From Eubacterium sp. 1001713B170207_170306_E7 (lineage in GTDB: Bacteria; Bacillota; Clostridia; Eubacteriales; Eubacteriaceae): 64,000 nt of DNA. The notes under the pieces are model-generated. The model made no database searches, was not told the DNA's origin, and saw only the letters and a list, made by a program, of their open reading frames with translations. Where the stretch lies: assembly GCF_015547515.1 (NCBI RefSeq), contig NZ_JADMVE010000005.1:62001-126000 (forward strand), read 5' to 3'. Below are positions 34,753 through 44,229 of this stretch, one piece after another. Positions within the stretch are counted from its first letter, which is position 1, and each line of letters opens with the position of its first letter. A program made the position numbers and the translations under genes.

Positions 34753-34977
34753 TCATTCTTTTTTTTTCAGTTCATTCTTCTTTTCATAATAACGCCGGTT
34801 TGTCCTGGCTGTTTCCATCTCCAGAGCATCCCGTATCTCCTCGTCTACCTGTCTGGCCGTTTCCCGGCTCATTCGGGCAAAACATTCTTCTTTCGGGATG
34901 ATCCTGGCCAGGGCCCGGCAGTTATTGCCAAAGCGCTCGTCAAAATTTCCACAAAGTTTATAATCACATTTTTTCAA
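34753..34977 (-). CDS. Small protein of unknown function, TTG start
   Basis: A 74-residue, highly charged protein starting (M)KKCDYKLCGNFDERFGNNCRAL, with a C-terminal Lys/Glu-rich helix. Four Cys residues in the first ~40 residues could bind metal. AAAGGAG stands 4 bases before the TTG at 34977; its 5' end overlaps the DUF739-like gene by 14 bases, so the two are probably translationally coupled. Family unknown. Confidence 0.6.
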   Translation of the reverse strand: MKKCDYKLCGNFDERFGNNCRALARIIPKEECFARMSRETARQVDEEIRDALEMETARTNRRYYEKKNELKKKE

Positions 34978-35206
34978 ATTTACTCCTTTTATCGTTTTCA
35001 ACCGCAAAGAAATAATCCGCTATTTTTTCGTGTTCAATGTTTAACAGCACCACCGCACGGTCAATCTCCTCCTTTCTGAACTGAGTCTCGTTCTCAATCC
35101 GACTGATCAAGACAGCTTCGCTCATCTGCATTTTAACAGCGAAAACACTTTTATCCCGAAAGACCTCCATCACTCTTTCCAATAATCTGTCGTAATTAAA
35201 ACACAT
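34964..35206 (-). CDS. DUF739/Cro-like phage regulator
   Basis: An 80-residue protein (CFNYDRLLERVMEVFRDKSVFAVKMQMSEAVLISRIENETQFRKEEIDRAVVLLNIEHEKIADYFFAVENDK) matching the shape of DUF739/Cro-like helix-turn-helix proteins of phages. It is divergent from an XRE gene, the classical layout of a Cro/CI switch. Probably a small phage remnant; no other phage genes follow. Confidence 0.75.
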   Translation of the reverse strand: MCFNYDRLLERVMEVFRDKSVFAVKMQMSEAVLISRIENETQFRKEEIDRAVVLLNIEHEKIADYFFAVENDKRSKFEKM

Positions 35207-35371
35207 GACGCTCCTCAGATTTTCAAACTTTAATAAGTTTTATTATATAATAGCACATTTCTTTTTGAATTACAATAATAATTTAACTTTTTATAAAATT
35301 TTATTTTATTTAGTGTAATTTTAAAAAAAATAGCATATAATAAATGAAAAAGATCATCAGGAGAATTCTTT

Positions 35372-35722
35372 ATGCGTGAGACCGTTGGCCAGCGTATCAA
35401 GCTGGCTTTAGAAATAAACCACATGCGGCAGAGCGACCTGTCGCGGAAAACCGGCATCAGCTCATCTTCCATTAACCAGTACATTTCCGGCAATTTTGAA
35501 CCCAAGCAGCAAAATCTTTATTTGCTGGCAAAGGCCCTGAACGTCAACGAAGCCTGGCTCATGGGTTATGACGTCACCATTGAGCGCAGCCAGAATAACT
35601 CCCCGCTTATTACCGGGCAGGAGGTTGTTCTGCTGAAGTTTTACCGGCAGCTCAGCGCCGCCGGTAAACAGGAGGCCTTAAAAAGACTGGAGGAGCTCAC
35701 AGAGCTCCAAAAATACCGGTGA
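35372..35722 (+). CDS. XRE-family regulator (CI-like)
   Basis: A 116-residue regulator with a helix-turn-helix (GQRIKLALEINHMRQSDLSRKTGISSSSINQYISGNFEPKQQNLYLLAKALNVNEAWLMGYD, ~5-68) and a short C-terminal helix. The peptidase domain of full CI/LexA-type repressors is absent. CAGGAG precedes the ATG. The 35207-35371 gap is very A+T-rich and holds the divergent promoters with the DUF739 gene. The stop lies 7 bases from the convergent oxidoreductase gene. Confidence 0.88.
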   Translation: MRETVGQRIKLALEINHMRQSDLSRKTGISSSSINQYISGNFEPKQQNLYLLAKALNVNEAWLMGYDVTIERSQNNSPLITGQEVVLLKFYRQLSAAGKQEALKRLEELTELQKYR

Positions 35723-35729
35723 TACCGCC

Positions 35730-36695
35730 TTATCTTAAGACCACCTTTCCGCTTTTTCCTTCACTGACCTCACGATGGGCCTGGGCGGCCCGGCACAGGG
35801 GTAATTCCTTTCCGATGACTGTGTGCAGGCCGCTTTCCATGGCTGCTGACAGCGCATACAGGTTGGCGGTATAAGCTTTTTCTGGCATATTGCCAATATT
35901 CATCCCCATCACCACCGCGTCCTTTGTCATGGCGGCCCGCGGGTCAAATTCAATGGTTCCATGATTTCCAACAATGACCACCCGCCCATATTTTGCCAGA
36001 AGCTCCATATCCTTCATCAGATTGACATTCGCCACCATTTCAATAATAACGTTTGGTCCCTGCCCGCCGGTTTCCTGTTTTATCGCCTCTATATAATCCG
36101 GGCTGTTATGGTTAAAGGCCCGGTGTGCACCAAGCTTTTTAACCAGCGCCATCCCTTCAGGATTACCGGCTGTTCCCAGCACATAAGCCCCGGTCCTTCT
36201 GGCAAGCTGTACGGCCAGAGAGCCCACGCCGCCGCTGGCGCCGTGGATAAAAACCGTTTCGCCGGGCTTTAGCTTTGCCTTTGAGTACAGCGCATAGGTC
36301 GCCGCAAGGCCCGGTGTGCCGAGGGCGGCACCCTCCGAAAAAGAAAGGCTCTCGGGCAGAGGGCGCACCGCGCCGGCGTCACAGACCACATATTCCGCAT
36401 AGGTCCCGGAATTATGCCGGGCCAGCGCTGCCGCCACAAATACCCGGTCTCCCTCTTTCAGACGCTCCACATCTTCGCCAACTGCGTCCACAATGCCCGC
36501 GCCGTCATTTCCGGGGGTGTAGGGGAGCGTCGGCAAAGCCGGATAATGCCCTGAGCGGATATAGGTCTCCACAGGGTTCACACCCACGGCTTCCATCTTC
36601 ACGCGCACCTCGTGCGCTGCTGGAACCGGTGTTGCTGTTTCCTGATATTTTAATACTTCCTCATCACCAAAGGATGATACGATAATGGCTTTCAT
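35730..36695 (-). CDS. NADPH:quinone oxidoreductase (zinc-independent MDR family)
   Basis: A 321-residue medium-chain reductase. GNDGAGIVDAVGEDV and the Rossmann motif GASGGVGSLAVQLAR are clear; the catalytic and structural zinc ligands are absent, as in quinone reductases (QOR/zeta-crystallin). GGAGGTAATC fixes the start at 36695; the upstream in-frame extension to 36854 is not conserved. It would reduce quinones or enones with NADPH. Monocistronic; no clear functional link to its neighbours. Confidence 0.92.
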   Translation of the reverse strand: MKAIIVSSFGDEEVLKYQETATPVPAAHEVRVKMEAVGVNPVETYIRSGHYPALPTLPYTPGNDGAGIVDAVGEDVERLKEGDRVFVAAALARHNSGTYAEYVVCDAGAVRPLPESLSFSEGAALGTPGLAATYALYSKAKLKPGETVFIHGASGGVGSLAVQLARRTGAYVLGTAGNPEGMALVKKLGAHRAFNHNSPDYIEAIKQETGGQGPNVIIEMVANVNLMKDMELLAKYGRVVIVGNHGTIEFDPRAAMTKDAVVMGMNIGNMPEKAYTANLYALSAAMESGLHTVIGKELPLCRAAQAHREVSEGKSGKVVLR

Positions 36696-36802
36696 GATTA
36701 CCTCCATCAGCAGCTTCCGCTGAAATTTCACGTTTTTAAAACAAACTGTTTTTTTATATATACCACAAAAACTCAGAAACAGACTTCCGGACAGGCGGCT
36801 TA

Positions 36803-36840
36803 AGAAAAACGGATTCTGTCTGCCGACAAAATCCGTTTTC
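36803..36840 (-). terminator. Terminator of the giant InlB-like protein gene
   Basis: Minus strand AAAACGGATT-tTGTC-ggca-GACA-g-AATCCGTTTT with a T-run; it follows the stop codon of the 36860 gene by about 20 bases. Confidence 0.75.
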
Positions 36841-36859
36841 AAACCGTACACCATTCAGC

Positions 36860-39800
36860 TTATTCTATTTCTTCTCCTCGCTCTTCCTCCTTCTCTTCTC
36901 CCATCATCAACATCGCAACAGCCGAAGCGCACAGCATCAACAGAAATACCGGGCTCCATCGATCGGCAAGGGTAAACATGAGTACCAGAGGCTGTGTGCC
37001 AAAGAAGAGTAAAACCGCGGCCACTGAAATGAGCAGCGTCATCCATCTCGAATGCTTTTTAAAAAAGAAGGCGCACACGGTCATAGCCAGGCACAGAGCC
37101 GCTGAAAGAAGGTCAATCAACGCCATAGATGTGGCGTCACCGGACAGTCCGTCCTTTCCTTCTCCGTATATCTTATTAAGCAGGCGCTGGAGCAGCGGGG
37201 TATAGCCCTTTGTCGAACCGCCGGCTGCAGCGCTGCTTCTTCTGACGTTATCACTGACAATTCCCGTGTAGGGCGCCACGCTGCCCACTGTCACTACAGG
37301 GTGACCGCTGTTCTTTACCTCGGGATACCCTGGAGTAATACCGCCGGCACTGCCATAATCATTCCCGGGAACAGTATCGGGAATGTCACTCGTACTCTCA
37401 TCGCTGCTGTCATTATCGTCTGGCGGCAGCACAGTACCGCTTTCCTTTTCAAAAATTACGTTGACTCGATGGTTTTCGGACAGGCTTTTAAAGAAAATAC
37501 TGCCTGTTTCAAGATAATGGTTACAGACCACACCATCAACCTCGACTCGTGTTGCTCTATATCCTGAATCTGGGGTAAAACGAACCTCATGGTCGGCTCC
37601 TGCGTCGAGTGTTTTGGTCGGGGTAATGGTTCCGCATCCCTCTATACTGGTTTCTATCACGAAATGCTCAGGCTTCACCGTGGTGTTTTCTTCCTTGAAA
37701 ATTACTGTGACACTATGGTTTTCATGAATATCCTCAAAACTGGCTTTTCCTTCATTTCCAAGACCTCTCAGGTCGTCCCGGATAATGCCGTCCACAATCA
37801 CCGCAGCTACCCGGTAGCCCTCCTGGGCCTTCCAGGCAATACTCCGGCTGTCCCCCTCATTTACAATAACAGACGGGTCAATCACGCCGCCCACACCGCC
37901 GGCCACACTGGTGGCAATAGTAAACTGTCCGGGTTCCGGCTCTGGCATCTCTGTGCCTCTTTCATCAAGAACCACTTCGATCAGATGACTGCCGGACAGC
38001 CCTTCAAAGGTATAGCCGTTGGCTGTGGCAAGCTCAGGATGGCTCTGTCCGTCAATTTTAACGTCTTTTATCTCATACAAATTATTGTCATACTGCCATT
38101 CGATGAGAACATCGTTGCCCTCATTCACACCAAGCTGTGAAGCTGTAATACTCGCACCCGGCGCACCGCTGATGCGCGTAACCACATCATGCGTATTTTT
38201 CGGCTGATCTGGAGGAACTTCACTTTCACTGTCATCGCCATGCTTCAGGGTGATGACAACCTCGTAATCATTCTGAAGGTTCGGCAGGGCCAGCCGGCCG
38301 TTTTGTGCAGCCTGGGATAAATCCCTGTCCAGAACACCGTCTACCGTTACGGCAATGCTGTCAATCATAAAAGGCTCCTCAATATCCCTCCAGGTGATCA
38401 AAGTCGATTCACCCTTCAGGAAGGTACCGCCGCCCTCAATGGTGCCAGGGCCGCCCACAATGCTGGTTCGCACACCGCAAAGCGCATCAACCGGAATTTC
38501 CTCCTCGCCATTTTTCACAAAGGTTACCCTGATCTGGTGGTCCTCTACAATGCTCTGAAGCGGCACCGTAATCTCGTCGCCGTTTATCTGAATCAGATCA
38601 TCAGCCTGAACGACATGCTCTTTAAAGAAATCGAATGCCTTTGCCTGAGCCGCGGTGGGATCGTCAAATTCTTTAACTTCTCCATCAAATTCGACACGGC
38701 GCAGATACCAGCCCTCCTGGGGTTTGGCCTCGACGGTGTAGTCTTCCTTATAGAAAACCGTTTTGCTGGGCGAGATAGAGCCGCTGCCCACCTTATCGGT
38801 CTCGATGTGCCGCAGGTTTGGTTTGAGCTTAACCTCGATCCGGCTGTCCTCCTGAATATTCTCAAACACCTCCTGGGTTTTGGTGGTTTCCTGAGGCTCG
38901 CCGTTTACCTTAATGTCCTCCACAATATAGCGCTCGTCTTCAGGGCCGGCCCACTCTACTTCGTAGCTGCCGCCTTCGGGCACCACGGCTGAGCCTGTGA
39001 TGCTGCCTGGGCCGCCGGTCAAAATCGTCTCAACTTTATACAGCTTCTTCTCAGGATCGATCACTTCGCCGTTGTCGTTGGCAAAAATAACATCTACGGT
39101 ATGGTCTCCGCTGATCTTTTCAAAAGTATAGCTGTTCTCCGCCATTTCTTCTGGTGTTAAAACCCGCTCATCCGCAGTGTCCTTATCAAGGATAATACGC
39201 TTGATCTGGTAGCCACTGTTTTCTGCCACTCCCCATTGAATGACTGGACTGCTGTTTTTTACCACAACCATGGTCGGCGTAAGGGTAGTCTGGGCCGGAT
39301 CGCCGCCGGTTTGGCGGGTGGTGATGGTCCAGAAGCCTGGCGTCTTGCCCGTATCCAACTCCGGTGCCACCGGTTTAAAATTCACCACCACCTCATGGTC
39401 ACCACTCACCTGGGCAAAGCTGATAGAGCCGCTGTCGCTGACAGACTGCTCTATTCCGTCCATGGTAATGCCGGTTACACGGTAGCCTTCACCAGCCTGC
39501 CATTTTACCTCGTAATTTTTTCCAGCTTCCACTGTGGCGGTCTGGGTAAGGGTAGAGTCATCGCCGCCGCCGTTTTTGGTTGTATAAATGGTATACCATT
39601 TCTGCGGTTCGGGCGCCTCTGTTTCTTTTTCAAATACAATGCTGACATGGTGGTTCTGGTTAATGGCGTCAAAGGTCACACTGCCGGCCTTGCCGCCGTT
39701 TCGCAGGTCATCTCTTACTCTGCCATCCACAAGCACTCTGCCCACCTGATACCCTTTATCCGGGGCCCAGGAGACTGCGGTGTTGTCACCGGCCTTAAAG

Positions 39801-42800
39801 GTGCCGGTTCCGTCAACAATGCTGCCATAACCGGATTTTTCAGCGGTGATGTCGTAGACCTTCTGGGTATAGGTGGCGGTAAGGGTTCCTCTGTCCTCTG
39901 GCAGATCACCTTTCTGATACACGGTTTCCCCGGTCACCGAATTTCCTTTGCTGTCCACATAGCCTGTAAACTGGTATTTCTGTCCGCTTTTATCTGTCCA
40001 GTAAGAAGGCGCAGCGGGCAGACGGTTCCCCAAGGTTTCACCATAGGGGATACCGGCAAGGGTCTTGTCAGGCGTCTGCGGATTTTTGGAATCCGGGGTT
40101 AAAAACACATCTAGATCATAGACCGCTTTTGTCCAGGCTGCGTAAACTCTGGTATCTCTCATAATGGATACCTGATCGGTAAAATCTTTTTCCAGGCCGT
40201 TTTCTTTATATTTCCAGCCCGCAAAGCTGTAGCCTGCACGAGTCGGACTATTCTGGGGCAGCGCAATACTGGCGTTGTACTTCACACCCGTCACCGGCGC
40301 GCCAAAAATGGCCGCTGTGGTTTCCTCACCCACATAGAAGGTGACTGTGTATTCATTGATCTTCCAGACCGCGTACAGGGTGGTATTGCCTGCGATGGCG
40401 GTGTCGGCCGTGAAATCTGCCACGGAGGCGTCTTTATTCACCGACCAGCCCGCAAAGCCATAGCCAGTGCGGCTGGGGCCTGCCAGTTCGGCGGCGGACA
40501 GCTTGTCGCCATAGGTTTTATTACTCAGGCTGCGGTAGGGCTGCACCCCGGTGGCGCCGTCGTTTTTGTAAAATTCAACCGTGTAGGGGACGCGTTCCCA
40601 TACTGCGTAGTAGCTCTGGTTTTCACCCAGCCAGATACTGCTCTCACCAGATTTTAGCACCTCCTCAAAGCGCTCATTTTTTTCGATGGGGGCAAGGGCC
40701 TCATCCGACCAGCCGCGGAAAATATAACCGGGACGGCTCGGGGCGATGGCCGGACGAACTACCACGTCATTGTATTTTTTCTGCTGAGTCTCATAGATTT
40801 TTGCGGAACCGTCCTCCTCCTGGCTGCCATCATTCTGGTAAAAGGTGGCTGTACCAAAAGCCGTGTTCAGAACAGGATAGACCGGTATGACCGTATTGAC
40901 GTCGCCTTCATTCTCAAAATAGCTGCTGTATTTAAAGGCATCCTGTGTTTTGTTGATAACGGTATTCTCGTCAAAGTTGACCGCAGCTTCCACGGCTTTC
41001 CCAGATTCAGGATCGACCGGCGGATTCGCAGGGTCAATAGTTGACCAGCCCAGAAAAATCCTGTTGGCTCCGGTATCCACGTCATTGACCTTTAACTCCT
41101 GCGGGAAAGCCTTATTGTCGGTTTTAACACTTTTGTCATAAGATACATCCCTTAAGGTCTGCGGGGCTTTGTCCTCAAAGCTGCCAACCGGATAATTAAA
41201 CTGGAGATCGTATTTCCGAGGCTGCCACACGGCGTAAATATTCACGCTGCTGCCCATGTCCTCTGTAATCTGGCAGTCTTTTTTAAAGGCGCTGGTTCCC
41301 GCCGTATAATCTTCCGGCGTGGAATCCGCCTTTAATGACCAGCCCGCAAAGGTGTAACCCGCGCGGGTGGGTGCTGCCGCCGGCAGCAGGAATTCCATTC
41401 CCGGCACCGTCGGGTTTTCGGTCAGGGCGTCCACCACCTTCGCGTCAATGCGCACGGTATCCTGGGCAAAAAGATCATCCACAGGGTTTCCAGCACTGCC
41501 GGTGGTATCGTCGCTGTCATTATAGCAGTAGTTCAGGGTGACGCCAGGCAGCACATAGAGCTTTTTGCTGGCTGTCATGGGCTTTTTGTCAATGAGCCAG
41601 TTGTAGGTGATGGTGTAGGTGCCGTAATCTTTGTCGGTAAAAGGAGTGCTGCCATTAAATAAATCCTCATAATCCTGGACATTTCTCCCTGAGTCCGGGT
41701 CGCCGGTGTCCAGAATATCCTTGACGGTGGTTTTTCCGTCCAGGCTCATTTTTTGAATGGTGACGCTGACTTCTCCAATGACCTTCCCACCGATGCTTAC
41801 CGGCACTTTTTTATAGTTGTCTCCTGGATACGTCACTGACGGCAGCGCCGTGGCGGGATCGTCCGGGTTATAGGCGGCCAGATCCGCCGCAGTAGCTTTG
41901 ATAAAATTGACACCTTTTTTATGGTCATAGGACCTTTCACTATCCACCTCTGTGAGGGCGGGGTACAGGCGCACATCACAGCCAATACCCATATCCGGGT
42001 TGGCTGTGGACAGGGACAGGGAGACCGTAGGGCAGAAGCGCAGCGCACGGTTACCGGTCACGCCGCCCACCGTTGCGCTTGCCTGCACCCAGCCGATGCC
42101 CGGCGCCATGTTGGTGACCCGGTCGTTATTTTCGTCGCGGTTAATGGTCAGAATATCTTCCCCGGGGGAGACCAGGCTCTTGATATTGTCCGGGTGGCGG
42201 ACGCTGTCGTGCTGCCACTCGTAGACGGCATTGTTGTCCGGCGCGTTTTTGTTGTTGGTAAGCTCAAAGATGTCCGCAATGTCGCGGACCGTATCATAAT
42301 CTGTGGCATCTGCCGCAGTGTTGTCCCTTAAAAAGGCGGTGGATACCGACGCTTCGGAGTAGGCCATAACCAGGTCGGCCTGCTCGTCGCCAAAGTTCTG
42401 TTTGACTGTTTCGGGATCCGCAAAAACTTTGAGCTGGGGGTAGAGGCTGTCTTTGCAGACCCAATTTTTGTTTGTTGAAAAATAAGTGACGTTTTTGCCG
42501 GTGAGCTCTTTGGTTGTTTTCCCTGCAACACCCGTTTTTCCAGCCACTTCCCTCATGCCAGACATTTGTTTATCATAATAGCAATTAGCCACGTTGCCCG
42601 CATTATTTCCTGAAAACCCACCGGTGTAAGTAGTGGCACCTGTTAATTTCCCGACTTCACCAACTGCATAGCATGGATTAAAATTTACATAACTATTTGC
42701 AGCACCAATGAACCCACCCAAACAACCAGTACTGTGCTCCATACCAGTAATCGCCGTAGAGTAACAGTTTTGGTAATTGCTCTTAAGGTCTTTTGTTGCA

Positions 42801-43903
42801 CTACTTAAGCCCGTGAATCCTCCTACATTAGTTTGTCCTTCTACAATTCCAGAAGTATAGCAATTTGTGAAAGAATTGCTGCCATAATCGTCACCTGTAA
42901 AAGCTCCAACCGCAGTCTTTCCATACATTGCTATATTCGAGAAACAATTTTTCAATGTTGATTTAGAAGAGCAAGATTTAAATCCTCCCGCATCGCCTGC
43001 GCCAATAACAATCCCATCGACAGCGTAACTATTGGTGATCGTTCCTGAAGAGGGTCCTGAAAGATTTCCGATACATCCTGTTCCCTTAATATAAACATTT
43101 TTTGTGTAGGCTTTATCAATATTTACAAACCCACTAGATTGTGCTGTTCCTGCTACTAAACCGCCAGATGTACCTCCGACTTCCATCAATGCGTGTTCCA
43201 AACTGCAATTACTAATACTTCCATAATAAGAGGCATTAGTAGAAAAACGGCCAAATAAAGCTGAGCTGTTTCCACCATTTATTTTAGCTGAAACAAAATG
43301 CAGGCCAGAAATCTTGGTTATCCTTCCACTGGCTCCGATAAATCCAGCATAATCATTATATCCCGCGGCATTTATAGCATTTAAATTATAGATGGTATGC
43401 CCTTCTCCATTTATGACTGTACCATAACTTAGTATTATGGCCGTCCACTTTTTTGCTTCTATGGAGTTAGTCCCATCGGTGTCTGTTCCGCCTAAATCCA
43501 TATCATTTTTGATGTTGATTGTTCCACCCTTTGCTGAAACGGCTTCCATTGCATACCGAAGCTGTTCGGGATAGTATATTTCATATACACTATCTACTAT
43601 TTCTGGCATAACCATCGGGTTATTCTCCGGCCTTCCATTTTCATCTCCGGCCGATAGGTTGGATTTTTCCCCGCTCCATTTCGGAACAGTGTCGTCCGTA
43701 ACCGTCCAGCCTTTTAAACCATAGGATTCAAACTCTGCTACAGTATTATCCCAAATTCTGGCGGTGTAGGTATCCCAATCTTCCTCCGCCGCCTGCACTG
43801 TGCCCCCTGCCCATGGCATCACGCCTGCCATCAGCACCAGGCACAAACACAGTGTCAAAAAACGTTTCCCTCTCATCTCTGTCACAGCGCTTCTGTATCG
43901 CAA
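36860..43903 (-). CDS. Giant InlB-repeat surface protein with C-terminal multi-helix anchor
   Basis: A 2347-residue exported protein. Signal peptide near the N-terminus (KRFLTLCLCLVLMAGVMPWAGGTVQAAE). Domains in order: GLUG-like beta-helix region (~110-480); Ig-like/unknown region (~500-820); about five InlB/Listeria-Bacteroides repeats (~850-1290; GYTFAGWS ... LYAVW); nine divergent ~80-residue repeats (~1310-2130; pattern G-YRV--I-VDG, SF--I-ENH-V-V-FK); a Ser/Asp/Gly linker; three hydrophobic helices (~2250-2330) and an acidic tail. There is no LPXTG. The TTG at 43903 with AAGGAG is one start; the ATG at 43876 is another. It is divergent from an ECF sigma factor gene that may control it. 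Probable adhesin. Confidence 0.9.
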   Translation of the reverse strand: MRYRSAVTEMRGKRFLTLCLCLVLMAGVMPWAGGTVQAAEEDWDTYTARIWDNTVAEFESYGLKGWTVTDDTVPKWSGEKSNLSAGDENGRPENNPMVMPEIVDSVYEIYYPEQLRYAMEAVSAKGGTINIKNDMDLGGTDTDGTNSIEAKKWTAIILSYGTVINGEGHTIYNLNAINAAGYNDYAGFIGASGRITKISGLHFVSAKINGGNSSALFGRFSTNASYYGSISNCSLEHALMEVGGTSGGLVAGTAQSSGFVNIDKAYTKNVYIKGTGCIGNLSGPSSGTITNSYAVDGIVIGAGDAGGFKSCSSKSTLKNCFSNIAMYGKTAVGAFTGDDYGSNSFTNCYTSGIVEGQTNVGGFTGLSSATKDLKSNYQNCYSTAITGMEHSTGCLGGFIGAANSYVNFNPCYAVGEVGKLTGATTYTGGFSGNNAGNVANCYYDKQMSGMREVAGKTGVAGKTTKELTGKNVTYFSTNKNWVCKDSLYPQLKVFADPETVKQNFGDEQADLVMAYSEASVSTAFLRDNTAADATDYDTVRDIADIFELTNNKNAPDNNAVYEWQHDSVRHPDNIKSLVSPGEDILTINRDENNDRVTNMAPGIGWVQASATVGGVTGNRALRFCPTVSLSLSTANPDMGIGCDVRLYPALTEVDSERSYDHKKGVNFIKATAADLAAYNPDDPATALPSVTYPGDNYKKVPVSIGGKVIGEVSVTIQKMSLDGKTTVKDILDTGDPDSGRNVQDYEDLFNGSTPFTDKDYGTYTITYNWLIDKKPMTASKKLYVLPGVTLNYCYNDSDDTTGSAGNPVDDLFAQDTVRIDAKVVDALTENPTVPGMEFLLPAAAPTRAGYTFAGWSLKADSTPEDYTAGTSAFKKDCQITEDMGSSVNIYAVWQPRKYDLQFNYPVGSFEDKAPQTLRDVSYDKSVKTDNKAFPQELKVNDVDTGANRIFLGWSTIDPANPPVDPESGKAVEAAVNFDENTVINKTQDAFKYSSYFENEGDVNTVIPVYPVLNTAFGTATFYQNDGSQEEDGSAKIYETQQKKYNDVVVRPAIAPSRPGYIFRGWSDEALAPIEKNERFEEVLKSGESSIWLGENQSYYAVWERVPYTVEFYKNDGATGVQPYRSLSNKTYGDKLSAAELAGPSRTGYGFAGWSVNKDASVADFTADTAIAGNTTLYAVWKINEYTVTFYVGEETTAAIFGAPVTGVKYNASIALPQNSPTRAGYSFAGWKYKENGLEKDFTDQVSIMRDTRVYAAWTKAVYDLDVFLTPDSKNPQTPDKTLAGIPYGETLGNRLPAAPSYWTDKSGQKYQFTGYVDSKGNSVTGETVYQKGDLPEDRGTLTATYTQKVYDITAEKSGYGSIVDGTGTFKAGDNTAVSWAPDKGYQVGRVLVDGRVRDDLRNGGKAGSVTFDAINQNHHVSIVFEKETEAPEPQKWYTIYTTKNGGGDDSTLTQTATVEAGKNYEVKWQAGEGYRVTGITMDGIEQSVSDSGSISFAQVSGDHEVVVNFKPVAPELDTGKTPGFWTITTRQTGGDPAQTTLTPTMVVVKNSSPVIQWGVAENSGYQIKRIILDKDTADERVLTPEEMAENSYTFEKISGDHTVDVIFANDNGEVIDPEKKLYKVETILTGGPGSITGSAVVPEGGSYEVEWAGPEDERYIVEDIKVNGEPQETTKTQEVFENIQEDSRIEVKLKPNLRHIETDKVGSGSISPSKTVFYKEDYTVEAKPQEGWYLRRVEFDGEVKEFDDPTAAQAKAFDFFKEHVVQADDLIQINGDEITVPLQSIVEDHQIRVTFVKNGEEEIPVDALCGVRTSIVGGPGTIEGGGTFLKGESTLITWRDIEEPFMIDSIAVTVDGVLDRDLSQAAQNGRLALPNLQNDYEVVITLKHGDDSESEVPPDQPKNTHDVVTRISGAPGASITASQLGVNEGNDVLIEWQYDNNLYEIKDVKIDGQSHPELATANGYTFEGLSGSHLIEVVLDERGTEMPEPEPGQFTIATSVAGGVGGVIDPSVIVNEGDSRSIAWKAQEGYRVAAVIVDGIIRDDLRGLGNEGKASFEDIHENHSVTVIFKEENTTVKPEHFVIETSIEGCGTITPTKTLDAGADHEVRFTPDSGYRATRVEVDGVVCNHYLETGSIFFKSLSENHRVNVIFEKESGTVLPPDDNDSSDESTSDIPDTVPGNDYGSAGGITPGYPEVKNSGHPVVTVGSVAPYTGIVSDNVRRSSAAAGGSTKGYTPLLQRLLNKIYGEGKDGLSGDATSMALIDLLSAALCLAMTVCAFFFKKHSRWMTLLISVAAVLLFFGTQPLVLMFTLADRWSPVFLLMLCASAVAMLMMGEEKEEERGEEIE

Positions 43904-44229
43904 AAGCGCCCTGTTCTCCTTTCCTTTTATTCTCTCATATTCCTCACAGCGCTTATCTTATTTCATCAATCATATTTTTTTATCCATACTTTATTATAAA
44001 CATTCTTTTCACCTTTTCTAGCTTTTAATTTATTTCCTTTATTTAGAGCAGACCCTTCTACTTTAGATGATGACGGCTTTTTAAAAACCGGGTCACAATT
44101 TTTTTAAATATTCTGTATTTTTTTTAGTGCAATATCTTTGCTCTTATTTTATTCTCTAAGACGATATTTTTCAGCTTGACTTTGAGCTCAAAAACTTCTA
44201 AAGTTATGACATAAGGGAGAGGTAAAAAA
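43904..44229. other. Divergent intergenic region, surface protein / sigma factor
   Basis: A 326-base A+T-rich gap. Apart from the sigma gene promoter at 44176-44204, I see only a TATAAT on the minus strand near 44000 that could serve the surface-protein gene; no gene, repeat or hairpin was recognised. Confidence 0.5.
44176..44204 (+). promoter_or_regulatory. Promoter of the ECF sigma factor gene
   Basis: TTGACT (44176-44181), 17-base spacer, TAAAGT (44199-44204). A reasonable sigma-A promoter about 25 bases before the GGGAGAGG box. Confidence 0.55.

Noticed and set aside
39236-40102. 288-codon plus-strand ORF
   Set aside because: It is antisense to the repeat region of the giant InlB-like gene, has no ribosome-binding site, and its composition mirrors the repeats of the real gene.
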